Shown here one piece after another: positions 17,288 through 24,761 of a DNA stretch of 64,000 bases (positions within the stretch are counted from its first letter, which is position 1; each line of letters opens with the position of its first letter). Source of the stretch: Bog-257 sp963805985 (GTDB lineage: Bacteria > Acidobacteriota > Terriglobia > Terriglobales > Acidobacteriaceae); contig CAWDWG010000005.1 of the NCBI GenBank assembly GCA_963805985.1, positions 496,001-560,000 of the forward strand, written 5' to 3'. The notes under the pieces are model-generated. The model did no database searches, had not been told where the DNA came from, and was given only the letters and a program-made list of their open reading frames with translations. The translations under genes and the position numbers were made by a program.

Positions 17288-17917
17288 TCAGGCCACTTTC
17301 TGCGCAACGTAAGGCGCGAGTATCTCTCGGACCGTGGCGTCGAGGAGGCTGTCAGCAAAGTAGGCGAAGTGCATGGCGTTCAGCGTGCCTTCGCGAACGT
17401 TGAGGGCCGGCATGGCCTGAGCGTTGCGAACGAGCTGGACACACGCGAACTTCACGGGATCGGGAATCGTGGTGAACCCGCCGGTGTAGGTGAGCTCCAT
17501 CTCGTCGAAGTACATGCCTAAGGGATTCGGAAGCCAGGAGACTTCGCCGGTATCGCAGAAGAAATCAAAGTTGGTGACGTCGAGGCCAATCCAGGTACCG
17601 GGCAGGCCAAAGAATTGGGCGTACTCGGTAGCGGTCTCCCACATTGTCAGATCTTCGCCACGGCGTGGGATGCCGTAACGGGCGCGGCCGGACACCAAGG
17701 GAGATGTTCCACCCTCCGGGATTGATAGTGGGAGATAAGTCAGGCGAAAGACGTTGCGGCCGGGGACCAGACGAGCGCGTTCCACAAACTGTGACACCCA
17801 CAATGTGGGACGGTTGCAATGAGCGTTGACGATGGAGGACGCGGCTGAGACCCAGGATTCGGGAGTATCGGGCTCGAGGCCGTAGGTTTGGTATTCGGAA
17901 TCGGCTAAATAGTTCAT
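17288..17917 (-). CDS. phage head-tail connector-like protein
   Basis: 209 residues from ATG 17917. The N-terminal helices (SWVSAASSIVNAHCNRPTLW) and the C-terminal helical run (DPVKFACVQLVRNAQAMP, then LLDATVREILAPYVA) match the layout of gp6/gp15-type connector proteins encoded just after the capsid. A palindrome copy (17796-17810) is read within the gene as RPTLWVS, and a 12/14 copy lies at 17637-17651. A 7-bp array lies at 17927-17947, nine bases upstream of the start. Confidence 0.68.
   Translation of the reverse strand: MNYLADSEYQTYGLEPDTPESWVSAASSIVNAHCNRPTLWVSQFVERARLVPGRNVFRLTYLPLSIPEGGTSPLVSGRARYGIPRRGEDLTMWETATEYAQFFGLPGTWIGLDVTNFDFFCDTGEVSWLPNPLGMYFDEMELTYTGGFTTIPDPVKFACVQLVRNAQAMPALNVREGTLNAMHFAYFADSLLDATVREILAPYVAQKVA
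17796..17810. repeat. palindrome inside the connector gene
   Basis: ACCCACAATGTGGGA (13/14), in coding sequence. Confidence 0.75.
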
Positions 17918-17926
17918 AGGAAACCC

Positions 17927-17947
17927 GCAATTAGCAATTAGCAAAAA
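17927..17947. repeat. 7-bp tandem array upstream of the connector gene
   Basis: Three heptamers (GCAATTA, GCAATTA, GCAAAAA), nine bases from the start codon. The last unit doubles as the T-run of the terminator at 17941-17978. Confidence 0.7.
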
Positions 17948-17978
17948 CCCCACCCAAGCAAAGGCTAGCTTGGGTGGG
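17941..17978 (-). terminator. intrinsic terminator after the capsid gene
   Basis: Perfect 11-bp stem, CCCACCCAAGC (17949-17959) and GCTTGGGTGGG (17968-17978). On the minus strand it is followed by GTTTTTGC. It lies between capsid and connector, so capsid mRNA may end here or be partly read through. Confidence 0.8.
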
Positions 17979-18069
17979 TATCCGCAATTCCGGCAGGATG
18001 CAGCGAAAGTACGTGCCTAACACACGCCCAGACAACAGTCGCCACAAAATGACGGTCTTGCGAAGAGGA

Positions 18070-19041
18070 TTAACGGTCGACGATGACCTGATAATGGGCG
18101 TAGTTGGCGCCTTTGACGACGACGGCACCGAACTTGACCACGACCATCTGCGAGGCCAACGAGCTGGGAGTGCCCAGCTGGAAGACGCGCGGAGTGGGAC
18201 TGGTGAGCCAGTGATACTCGATCATGTCTTCGGTGACGATGTAGACCGGCAGCTGGGCCTGGCCGCTGCCGGGCGTGCCGGTGTAGGGGATCGACCAATC
18301 CGGGATGAGCGGCAGATTGCCGGCCTGAGTGGAGAGCGCTTTGACGACCAGGCCGCCGGCGACTTCCGTGGTGGAGAGCACGACGTTGAACTCCTGCTTC
18401 ATCTCGCGATCGATCAGGTCGAGCAGCACCGGGTTGGAGTAGATGGCGGTGGGCCGCACCTCGTAGTTGCTGTTGGCAACCATCTGGGCGATGGTGGACT
18501 TGAGGCCATCAACGATGCTGGCGGAAGTACCGATGGAGGTGGTGTTGCCGCCGGCGATGATCTGGTTGATGACGCCCATGTATTGCGGCGTGGTGGGTGT
18601 AGTCAACGAAGTGTCGTTGCCGTTCCACAGCGAGACGTCATGGGTGCGCAGCAGACCTTCGACGGAGTCGGTCAAGTCCTTGGCCTGCAGATAGGCGAAC
18701 TGCGACTGCTGCGAGCCAACTTCCAGATCGAAGACGTTGTAGTTGATCTGCGACACCAGGCACTTCAACGGAACGCTGCGCTCCAGCCGAGTGGGGGTAA
18801 CCAGGGTGGGCACGATGTTGCGCGGATCGACGAAGGCGTTGGCCGCGGTCGGCGACGGAATGGCCGTTTCCTCGAAGAAGCGCGATGGATGGCCGGTTGC
18901 AGGGACTTGCTTGACGCGCTGACCAAAAGGAGCGCGGCGGTGAACGATGTCGGTGATCTCGGATTGGTAGAGATCGACTTCGATCGCGCCCGGTCCGAGG
19001 TAATCAGCGGCAGCTTGCAGGTTAACGAATTGTGCTTTCAT
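18070..19041 (-). CDS. phage major capsid protein, HK97-fold-like
   Basis: 323 residues. The N-terminal segment (MKAQFVNLQAAADYLGPGAIEVDLYQSEITDIV) is followed by a body with VSQINYNVFDLEVGSQQSQFAYLQAKDLTDSVEGLL, NSNYEVRPTAIYSNPVLLDLIDREM, a typical HK97 spine/P-domain arrangement, and a C-terminal MVVVKFGAVVVKGANYAHYQVIV. It starts at ATG 19041 with AAAGGA nine bases upstream. Its place after protease and scaffold and before the connector supports the call. The 7-bp array at 19061-19081 lies just upstream. Confidence 0.82.
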   Translation of the reverse strand: MKAQFVNLQAAADYLGPGAIEVDLYQSEITDIVHRRAPFGQRVKQVPATGHPSRFFEETAIPSPTAANAFVDPRNIVPTLVTPTRLERSVPLKCLVSQINYNVFDLEVGSQQSQFAYLQAKDLTDSVEGLLRTHDVSLWNGNDTSLTTPTTPQYMGVINQIIAGGNTTSIGTSASIVDGLKSTIAQMVANSNYEVRPTAIYSNPVLLDLIDREMKQEFNVVLSTTEVAGGLVVKALSTQAGNLPLIPDWSIPYTGTPGSGQAQLPVYIVTEDMIEYHWLTSPTPRVFQLGTPSSLASQMVVVKFGAVVVKGANYAHYQVIVDR

Positions 19042-19060
19042 GGAGGTCCTTTCGAAAGGC

Positions 19061-19081
19061 AGTGGCTAGTGGCCAGTGGCC
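19061..19081. repeat. 7-bp tandem array upstream of the capsid gene
   Basis: Three heptamers AGTGGCY (AGTGGCT, AGTGGCC, AGTGGCC), 19 bases upstream of the capsid start codon. Confidence 0.75.
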
Positions 19082-19106
19082 AGAAATTGGGGTTAACAGG
19101 GAACGA

Positions 19107-19529
19107 CTAGGCGAGGATTCCGGCGCGAGCGAGCTCGGCCTTGACGGCGATGCGCTGCTCGATGCTGAGGCCGGCGAGAGCTTTCTCGACAATTGGCGTT
19201 TCGATAGTGGCGTCGCCTTCGACGCCCTGTTTGGCGAGCAGAGCGGTGACGACCGGCGAGAGCGTCTTGCGGCGGGCCGCGGCACTCTGTGCCTTCAGGT
19301 CGTGATTGGCCTTTTCCAGCTCGGCCAGTTTGTTGTGAATTGAGTTGTTGGCCGAGGCGGCCGCCTGCAGCTCGCCCTCATCGACCGCGGCTACGATGCG
19401 GTCGATCTTGGCGTGCAGTGAGGCGAATTGGCCGTCGAGACTGGCTAACGCATCGGCAAGAGACTGCGTCGCCTGAGCGAGACGGTCGGCCAGGGTGGGA
19501 GTGTCGGGAGTGGTAGTTTCTGGGTCCAT
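19107..19529 (-). CDS. phage scaffold-like coiled-coil protein
   Basis: 140 residues with a long helical middle (LADRLAQATQSLADALASLDGQ, then NNSIHNKLAELEKANHDLKAQ), no membrane segment and no catalytic motif. Scaffolding proteins have this build and lie between protease and capsid genes, as here. It starts at ATG 19529 with AGAGGA as ribosome site. The imperfect palindrome (19539-19553, 12/14) runs into that site, and a four-unit 7-bp array (19564-19591) lies beyond it. Confidence 0.62.
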   Translation of the reverse strand: MDPETTTPDTPTLADRLAQATQSLADALASLDGQFASLHAKIDRIVAAVDEGELQAAASANNSIHNKLAELEKANHDLKAQSAAARRKTLSPVVTALLAKQGVEGDATIETPIVEKALAGLSIEQRIAVKAELARAGILA

Positions 19530-19538
19530 GTTGTGTCC

Positions 19539-19553
19539 TCTTACAATGTGGGA
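19539..19553. promoter_or_regulatory. degenerate palindrome at the scaffold ribosome site
   Basis: TCTTACAATGTGGGA (12/14). On the transcript the second arm is replaced by the AGAGGA Shine-Dalgarno, nine bases from the ATG. Confidence 0.5.
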
Positions 19554-19563
19554 TGTAGGAAGC

Positions 19564-19591
19564 GATTAGCAATTAGCCATTAGCAATTAGC
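19564..19591. repeat. 7-bp tandem array upstream of the scaffold gene
   Basis: Four heptamers of the form NATTAGC (GATTAGC, AATTAGC, CATTAGC, AATTAGC). Confidence 0.8.
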
Positions 19592-19734
19592 TTCGGGGCG
19601 CGAGCTTCGAGCCGCGGTGATTACCGTGCAACAGTCTGGCAGGGGTTTCCCCCCGCTAAAACGGTAATCAGAGCAGATCGGGGGGAGCGCGTCGTCTCAG
19701 TTTGAAGTGAAGGCACACCGCTCGACGGTCCAGC

Positions 19735-20346
19735 TTATGGCTTGTGGCTCGACGCCGGCGGCTCGAGGGCGATCCAGGTTTGGGGGTAGGCGGCTTTGTC
19801 GCGGCGCAAGACGGCGGCGCCAGTGAAAGTGAAATTGGTGACGGCCCAGATCGTGGCGTCCTGATTGGGGACGGTAGCGTTGGCAATTTCGTACGACATG
19901 CCAAGGGAGTTGGTCTTCTGGGCGCGGATTTCGTCAACGACGTCCGGGAAATCGTGGGCGAAGAGATACCCGGAGATGGCGATCTGACCGATTGAGGTTG
20001 CTGGTCCCACCCTGTCGCCAACTGCGGCCGATAAGGATGAGTTACTCAAAGTGGATGTCTTACGTTGTGGTATAGAAACGACATTGGCTTCGGTAATGAT
20101 GCCGATTTTGCGACGCGCATCGTGGGCGTCGAGCGACGGAACGTAGTCAAGAGCCATACCTAACAGAGATGGCAAGGCGGCATCCGTCGCGGCACGAGTG
20201 AGCATTACGCGGTGGCCGCGAGCTCCGCTGGGCGAGCGTTGCGAGGCGACGCCTACCAGGGTGAGAACGCCGCGGAAGGGCAGGCGATTGGGATGTCCCA
20301 CAACGTGGGGCATGGTTACAGACATGGCGTCAAGTTGGAGGTTCAT
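19735..20346 (-). CDS. putative prohead maturation protease
   Basis: 203 residues. It lies between portal and scaffold/capsid, where the HK97-type prohead protease is encoded. It has the expected alternation of strands (FRGVLTLVGVAS, SIGQIAISGYLFAHDFPDVVDEI) and candidate catalytic residues: His in SLDAHDARRKIGII or FAHDFPD, and Ser in LGMSYEI. A palindrome copy (20296-20310) is read near the N-terminus as MPHVVGHP. It starts at ATG 20346, 16 bases from a four-unit 7-bp array. The catalytic assignment is uncertain. Confidence 0.58.
   Translation of the reverse strand: MNLQLDAMSVTMPHVVGHPNRLPFRGVLTLVGVASQRSPSGARGHRVMLTRAATDAALPSLLGMALDYVPSLDAHDARRKIGIITEANVVSIPQRKTSTLSNSSLSAAVGDRVGPATSIGQIAISGYLFAHDFPDVVDEIRAQKTNSLGMSYEIANATVPNQDATIWAVTNFTFTGAAVLRRDKAAYPQTWIALEPPASSHKP
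20296..20310. repeat. palindrome inside the protease gene
   Basis: TCCCACAACGTGGGG (12/14), in coding sequence. Confidence 0.65.
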
Positions 20347-20362
20347 GGGGGCCTCGAGAAGC

Positions 20363-20390
20363 AGCTGTCGGCTGTCAGCCGTCAGCTATC
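20363..20390. repeat. 7-bp tandem array upstream of the protease gene
   Basis: Four heptamers of the form RGCYRTC (AGCTGTC, GGCTGTC, AGCCGTC, AGCTATC), the same family as 33745-33772. Confidence 0.8.
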
Positions 20391-20503
20391 GGGTAAAACA
20401 TCGGTTGCAGGGTAGGCGAAGGCCGCGTGCGGATGACAAACCGAAAACGCGTCGCATCCACGCCCGAGCCTGAAGACTCGCTCTACCTGGTTCGTCCGCT
20501 TCT

Positions 20504-21859
20504 TTACTGCATCGGCGGGGCGTCGGCGAGGCCGCCTTGCTTTTCGGGCAGGGGCGGCAGGCCGCGCGTGCGGCGGACTTCGTTGATGGTCAGCACACCG
20601 CAACCGATGAGGATCTGCTGGATCTGCGCCTGTTCGAGTTCGTTAGGCGCATCGACGTCGGTGAAGACGAATTCGAGATCGTCCCAGCCGAGGCGCTTGC
20701 TGATGGCGTCCCGCGTGAGGTGTTCGGCGACGAGGCGTGCTACGGGCACGACCGCGGTGCGGAAGGCGTCATCGTACTGCGTGGTGGCGGTGTTGCGATT
20801 GACGTCGCGCTCGAGGCCAAGCAACATCGGGGGCAAATCGAAAGCGTCAGCGATGATGCGGATGAGGAATTCCTGCCACTGGAGGCGAAGGTCGGCATCG
20901 GTGCCGCCGGCGAAGCGCAGCACTTCGGGCTTATTCTCAACGGTGAGGATGGGAACTCTGCCGGTGCCTTCGATCTCGTCCTGCCACCAGCGGATGAGGC
21001 GCTCGTGATGCTGCGGGCTGAGATTCTGCAGCCAGAGCGCATATTGCACGACGCTGTTGGAGGCCAGGCGCGAGGCGAAGCGATGCGCGCAGAGGAATTC
21101 GTGGATGGTTTCGAAGGCGACTTCGAGCTTGCCAAGGCCGAAGGGCGTGTAGCTGCGGGCGTTGAGGCGGATGTAGGAGAGCTCTTCGTCGGCGAGGGTG
21201 ACGACTTTTTCGGGATCGACATTGAAGGGCATCTGCTGCACGTAGTGTGGAGATGCGGGATTGCCGTCCCAGTCGGTGCGAATGCGGATGCTGCCGCCGT
21301 CGACCGGCCACAGGACGAGCGGATGCACGGGATCGCCGGTGAGATCGAGCTCGATGGCGCCGAAGCCACCGACGAGGACGTCTTCCAGGACCTGCTCGAT
21401 GAAGGAGCGGAAGGAGTCCTGGGGATTGGGCTGCTCAAAATTCAGCGTGAGCGCGGCGATGCGCTCGGCGGCGCTGGGTAGCATGGTGAGGCCGTCGCTG
21501 GTGAAGTCGCCACGCGCAGGAGATTCCTCAGGCGAGCGGCCACGGCGCGGTTGAATGCGCCAGGCCATGCCGGCAATGCGGTCCTTAATGGTGTTGATGG
21601 CCTTGCGCGCGATGGGCGTTTCCGCAAAGCGGCGCAGATTGGCCGGTGTGGGTTTAGGCGTGACTCCGGCACGATTAATTCCAGCGATCGTGGGTGCCCC
21701 CGGAGCGAGGATGGAGGGTAGCGGCACCGTTCTACGTGCGGGTTCAGCGCTGGTGGCAAGCAGCGCGGTGGGAGGCCGGCGGGGCGGCCAATGAAGCTTG
21801 GCGAACGAGGTTCCGGCGATGCGGCGCAGCGCGCCACGAAGAGCGTTTGGCATGTTCAT
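20504..21859 (-). CDS. phage portal protein
   Basis: Forms the dodecameric DNA gate at the capsid vertex. 451 residues from ATG 21859 (MNMPNALRG). A basic, Ala/Pro-rich N-terminus is followed by the HK97-type portal core: RRFAETPIARKAINTIKDRIAGM, FIEQVLEDVLVGGFGAIE, RSYTPFGLGKLEVAFETIHEFL and RIIADAFDLPPMLLGLERDVNRNTATTQYDDAF. That last stretch is typical of portals that bind template DNA at the tunnel. A 7-bp array (21869-21896) and an exact palindrome (21905-21919) lie directly upstream. Confidence 0.88.
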   Translation of the reverse strand: MNMPNALRGALRRIAGTSFAKLHWPPRRPPTALLATSAEPARRTVPLPSILAPGAPTIAGINRAGVTPKPTPANLRRFAETPIARKAINTIKDRIAGMAWRIQPRRGRSPEESPARGDFTSDGLTMLPSAAERIAALTLNFEQPNPQDSFRSFIEQVLEDVLVGGFGAIELDLTGDPVHPLVLWPVDGGSIRIRTDWDGNPASPHYVQQMPFNVDPEKVVTLADEELSYIRLNARSYTPFGLGKLEVAFETIHEFLCAHRFASRLASNSVVQYALWLQNLSPQHHERLIRWWQDEIEGTGRVPILTVENKPEVLRFAGGTDADLRLQWQEFLIRIIADAFDLPPMLLGLERDVNRNTATTQYDDAFRTAVVPVARLVAEHLTRDAISKRLGWDDLEFVFTDVDAPNELEQAQIQQILIGCGVLTINEVRRTRGLPPLPEKQGGLADAPPMQ

Positions 21860-21868
21860 GGAGTCATC

Positions 21869-21896
21869 CAGTTGTCGGTTGTCAGTTAGCAGTTGT
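21869..21896. repeat. 7-bp tandem array upstream of the portal gene
   Basis: Four heptamers close to CAGTTGT (CAGTTGT, CGGTTGT, CAGTTAG, CAGTTGT), nine bases from the start codon. Confidence 0.8.
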
Positions 21897-21904
21897 CGAT
21901 GGCA

Positions 21905-21919
21905 TCCCACAATGTGGGA
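21905..21919. promoter_or_regulatory. palindrome upstream of the portal gene
   Basis: Exact TCCCACAATGTGGGA, 45 bases upstream of the portal start. Confidence 0.75.
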
Positions 21920-22020
21920 CTGCCAGACAGGGGATGGAATCTGAGCCGGTACGTCCCCGCTCTAGCCAACGGATGGTTAGAACGGAGCACCCAGGTTGGA
22001 AGGGCACCCGGCGCTTGAGT

Positions 22021-22863
22021 CTAGAGCTTCAGTGCAATGCGAGCGTGCTCGGCGATGTGGGGCAGGTCGCCGAGTTTCGCGACGGTGATGTGGCTGTCCT
22101 GCAATGTCGCCAGGGCAAAAGCGACGGCTTCGTCGTGAGGATCAAGTTCGTCCTCGGTGATGGCAGTTAAGTCGCTGATCGCGTTTTCGGCCACGTGCAG
22201 GGCTTCACGCATTTCGGTGTAACTGAAGGCCAGCACCTTGGCGGAGTTGACGTCAGTCGCCAGCGAGACGGCATGGAAAAGATGCAAAACCCCGTTGGGG
22301 CGATATCCGCAATCGATCTTGAGCGGATCGCCTTTGCGTGTGTACTGCGCGACCGAAATGTCTTTGCGCATTTCGGGCAATTGCCATACGCCGGCTTTCT
22401 CGAAGGCGTCGCGCATCGCGGTGTAGATGACGCGGCGGCCGGATTGCGCGCGCTGCGCGTGACGCTCCGATTCCAAGTACATCTGCGCCAGCTTGCCGAG
22501 TTCGGCCTGCGGCGACTCGGTGAGGACCGCAGCCATGGGTGTGATTTCGAGCGCGCCAGAGAACGAATCGCGGATTTGTGCGAGCAGCCAGTCGCGACGC
22601 GACATGGGCCCGCGATAGTTGATGGTTTCGGGCAGGCGCGATTGCAGCAGGCGGCGCAGCTCGGATTCGTAGGATTCCAGCAGCTCGATGTCGGCTTCGG
22701 GATCCAGGCCGCGCACGCGGCGCCAATCGCGCAGGAAGCGGACGTCGGTGAAGCCGTTGTCACCTTCCTCCAGGAGAACGACGCCGAGATTGACGAATTC
22801 TCCCTTGACCGCGTCGGGGACGTAGCGGAGGAGGAAGAACCCGCATTGTCTAAAGTCAGCCAT
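22021..22863 (-). CDS. DUF3037 protein, partner of a HipA-like kinase
   Basis: 280 residues from ATG 22863. The N-terminus CGFFLLRYVPDAVKGEFVNLGVVLLEE is the DUF3037 signature (FFLLRYVPD, EFVNLGV). The long helical middle has SPQAELGKLAQMYLESE, then a beta part with DPLKIDCGYRPNGVLHLFHAVSL. DUF3037 genes are commonly found beside HipA-like kinases, as here, where the kinase lies 268 bases upstream in transcription. The pair sits between terminase and portal genes, so it is cargo rather than a virion component. The biochemical function is unknown. Confidence 0.85.
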   Translation of the reverse strand: MADFRQCGFFLLRYVPDAVKGEFVNLGVVLLEEGDNGFTDVRFLRDWRRVRGLDPEADIELLESYESELRRLLQSRLPETINYRGPMSRRDWLLAQIRDSFSGALEITPMAAVLTESPQAELGKLAQMYLESERHAQRAQSGRRVIYTAMRDAFEKAGVWQLPEMRKDISVAQYTRKGDPLKIDCGYRPNGVLHLFHAVSLATDVNSAKVLAFSYTEMREALHVAENAISDLTAITEDELDPHDEAVAFALATLQDSHITVAKLGDLPHIAEHARIALKL

Positions 22864-23131
22864 TAGTTTTGCATGGCTAATGCCGCACTCACATTGTGTC
22901 GTCCCTGAAGGGACTAAGTTCTCATCCCACCGCCGAAGCGGTGGGCGTTCTTATCTCGTCCCGCACAGCGGGACTGGAGTGTCGCGTTTTGCGGGCTTCG
23001 CAGGAAGCGACGATCCTCGCGCTTCGAACGAACCGCAGATCCCTCGGTCGGACTGAAGTCCTCGGTCGGGATGACAAAGAAACAAGAACACAGTCGTATA
23101 AGCTGGCCTAAAGGCCAGTTCCACCCGCGCC
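22864..23131. repeat. intergenic region with host dispersed repeats
   Basis: Holds a hairpin built on CCACCGCCGAAGCGGTGGGCG (about 22925-22950) and a copy of the GATCCCTCGGTCGGACTGAA family (about 23035-23079). No gene is seen. Confidence 0.55.
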
Positions 23132-23941
23132 TCAATTCACCACCTCGCGCCAATTCGGAAACGGGTTGCGCGAAGAGTTCTTAAAGTCCAGGATGAGCTC
23201 GCGGACGCGGGAACGGCGCGCCAGCAGGCGCGACAACAGTCGCTCCAGTTCGTCGCTGGCGCCACCATACCATTCGGGCGGAATCTCTTCCGCCAGCGGC
23301 CAGAGCGAGCTTTCGGGGAAGGTTTCGATGCGGCTGAGCCACGGCTCGAAGCTGTCCCACGATGTGACACATGCGTAAACGTCGTTGCGGCCGAAGACGC
23401 CGCGCAGTGGCGCGTCGGGAAAATTCCATTCGCCGGCGTTGAAACAATAACCCTGGTCGATGAAGCTGGCGGTCAGCTTGCGCTCGCGCGAACGCTTCCA
23501 GAACGCGGCCTGACGACCGTTGGCATTACAAGTCCACTTGTCGAGCGCGAGGATGCCGGCGAAGTCGCCGAGATTGCGCACGCGTGACATCATGCCCTCG
23601 GGCAGGTAATCACAGATCTGGCCCTCGAAGGGCGAGACTACGTAGCGCGAGCCGAACGAGAGGCCGGCGGTGAACATCATGCGCCGGCCGCTGATCTCGA
23701 CGCGAAGATCTGGCGTGCGCTCCAGCAGCCACGAGTCGACGTCGACGATGGCGGCGATGGGAACGGGCAGGCCGATCATCTCGGCCAGGCGCGTGCCGAG
23801 CCAGTCGTTAACCAGAACGCGCGTGTGCTGCGGGTTGTTCTGAAACTTCACGACATAATAGAAATCGTCGGTGCAGCGCATGAGATGACTCTGCGCGCCG
23901 CCCCGCATCCTGCGCACGTGTTGGACCGCGTGAATTAGCAA
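23132..23941 (-). CDS. HipA-like kinase
   Basis: About 269 residues. The N-terminal RRMRGGAQSHLMRCTDDFYYVVKFQNNPQHTRVLVNDWLGTRLAEMIGLPVP is the typical nucleotide-binding lobe of the short HipA-like family, with Lys in VVKFQNNPQ. RVRNLGDFAGILALDKWTCNANGRQAAF carries the catalytic DKxxxNxDR-like loop as DKWTCNANGRQ, and SFIDQGYCFNAGEW is a metal-binding DxG-like segment. Family kinases phosphorylate tRNA synthetases or similar targets. The start is taken as TTG 23941, because an upstream TTG (23950) falls inside a 7-bp repeat array. Confidence 0.83.
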   Translation of the reverse strand: MLIHAVQHVRRMRGGAQSHLMRCTDDFYYVVKFQNNPQHTRVLVNDWLGTRLAEMIGLPVPIAAIVDVDSWLLERTPDLRVEISGRRMMFTAGLSFGSRYVVSPFEGQICDYLPEGMMSRVRNLGDFAGILALDKWTCNANGRQAAFWKRSRERKLTASFIDQGYCFNAGEWNFPDAPLRGVFGRNDVYACVTSWDSFEPWLSRIETFPESSLWPLAEEIPPEWYGGASDELERLLSRLLARRSRVRELILDFKNSSRNPFPNWREVVN

Positions 23942-23947
23942 CGGCAG

Positions 23948-23968
23948 CAACTAGTGACTAGCAACTAG
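23948..23968. repeat. 7-bp tandem array upstream of the HipA-like gene
   Basis: Three heptamers YRACTAG (CAACTAG, TGACTAG, CAACTAG), seven bases from the proposed start. Confidence 0.75.
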
Positions 23969-24250
23969 TCCTCAAGATTTCTGCCTGAGGCCAGAGGGTC
24001 CAACAGCGACAGGGCGGAGTACAGCGAATCGCTGGAAACCGCCCGCAACGGTCATCGCGGCCGTACATCACGGCTGTCGCGACCGCGTCGTTGCCCAAGG
24101 CTGCGCGTCGCCTCGGGATTACCGAGCGGCGGCTTCCGAAAAGCGAATCGTACCTCGGAGGCCGCCGGGAATGCATCGGCATAGGTCACAGAGGCTTGTG
24201 AGGCCCGCTTTGGTGAACTGCCGGCGTGTGAGGAAGCCGGAACGAACCGT
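23969..24250. other. intergenic region
   Basis: 282 bases with several short inverted repeats, but no gene and no recognisable regulatory box. Confidence 0.4.
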
Positions 24251-24514
24251 TCAGGCTTTCTTGGCGAAGAGGCTGGCGAAAGCGAAGATGGCCGGCATCA
24301 ATGCGGTGGCCAGCTGTGTAGCTGCAGTCGCCTCCTGCTGCTGCTGCGGATTGGAAGTGGCGGCTTGCGCGATTGCGCCGGCGGTTTGAACGGCGGCGGT
24401 TACGGCGCCCTGGTGATCGCCCGATCCCCACTGGCCGGCTACAGTGGCGGCTTCGGTGGTGGCGGCCTGGACGACGCCCATCAGTTTCTGGAAAGTTTGC
24501 AGGTTGAATGCCAT
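24251..24514 (-). CDS. small Ala/Gln-rich protein of the phage block
   Basis: 87 residues, mostly helical and rich in Ala, Thr and Gln (LQTFQKLMGVVQAATTEAAT; NPQQQQEATAATQLATALM), ending in a hydrophobic stretch and KKA. The Shine-Dalgarno GGAGA is good. A degenerate palindrome (24526-24540) runs into it. It lies between terminase and the HipA-like gene. No family is recognised; a small structural or membrane-active phage protein is possible. Confidence 0.6.
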   Translation of the reverse strand: MAFNLQTFQKLMGVVQAATTEAATVAGQWGSGDHQGAVTAAVQTAGAIAQAATSNPQQQQEATAATQLATALMPAIFAFASLFAKKA

Positions 24515-24525
24515 GTTAGTTCTCC

Positions 24526-24540
24526 TCTGACAATGTGGTA
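24526..24540. promoter_or_regulatory. degenerate palindrome at a ribosome site
   Basis: TCTGACAATGTGGTA (11/14), 11 bases before the start of the 87-residue gene. The second arm overlaps its Shine-Dalgarno. Confidence 0.45.
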
Positions 24541-24614
24541 GTAGCCGGTCCCTTCCGGGACCGGGATTTCATGGGAAGCAAACCCAGGACTTCGTCCTGG
24601 GCTAAGCTGAGTCG

Positions 24615-24629
24615 TCCCACAGAGTGGGA
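24615..24629. repeat. palindrome in the terminase-downstream gap
   Basis: TCCCACAGAGTGGGA (13/14), inside a 247-bp gap that otherwise holds host dispersed repeats. Confidence 0.65.
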
Positions 24630-24761
24630 CGGGGGCGGGCGCGACTCCGACCGACAGCGGGCAATAAGGGTGGGGCACCCGCGAACGGGCTGACGTTTCC
24701 CAGGTCTCGAAAAGCGCGAGACCTGGGGCACCGCGCAATGTACACCTGGGGCAGCCAACGG

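Noticed and set aside
23958..24182. 74-codon minus-strand frame in the gap before the HipA-like gene
   Set aside because: Arg/Cys-rich product without motif or ribosome site.
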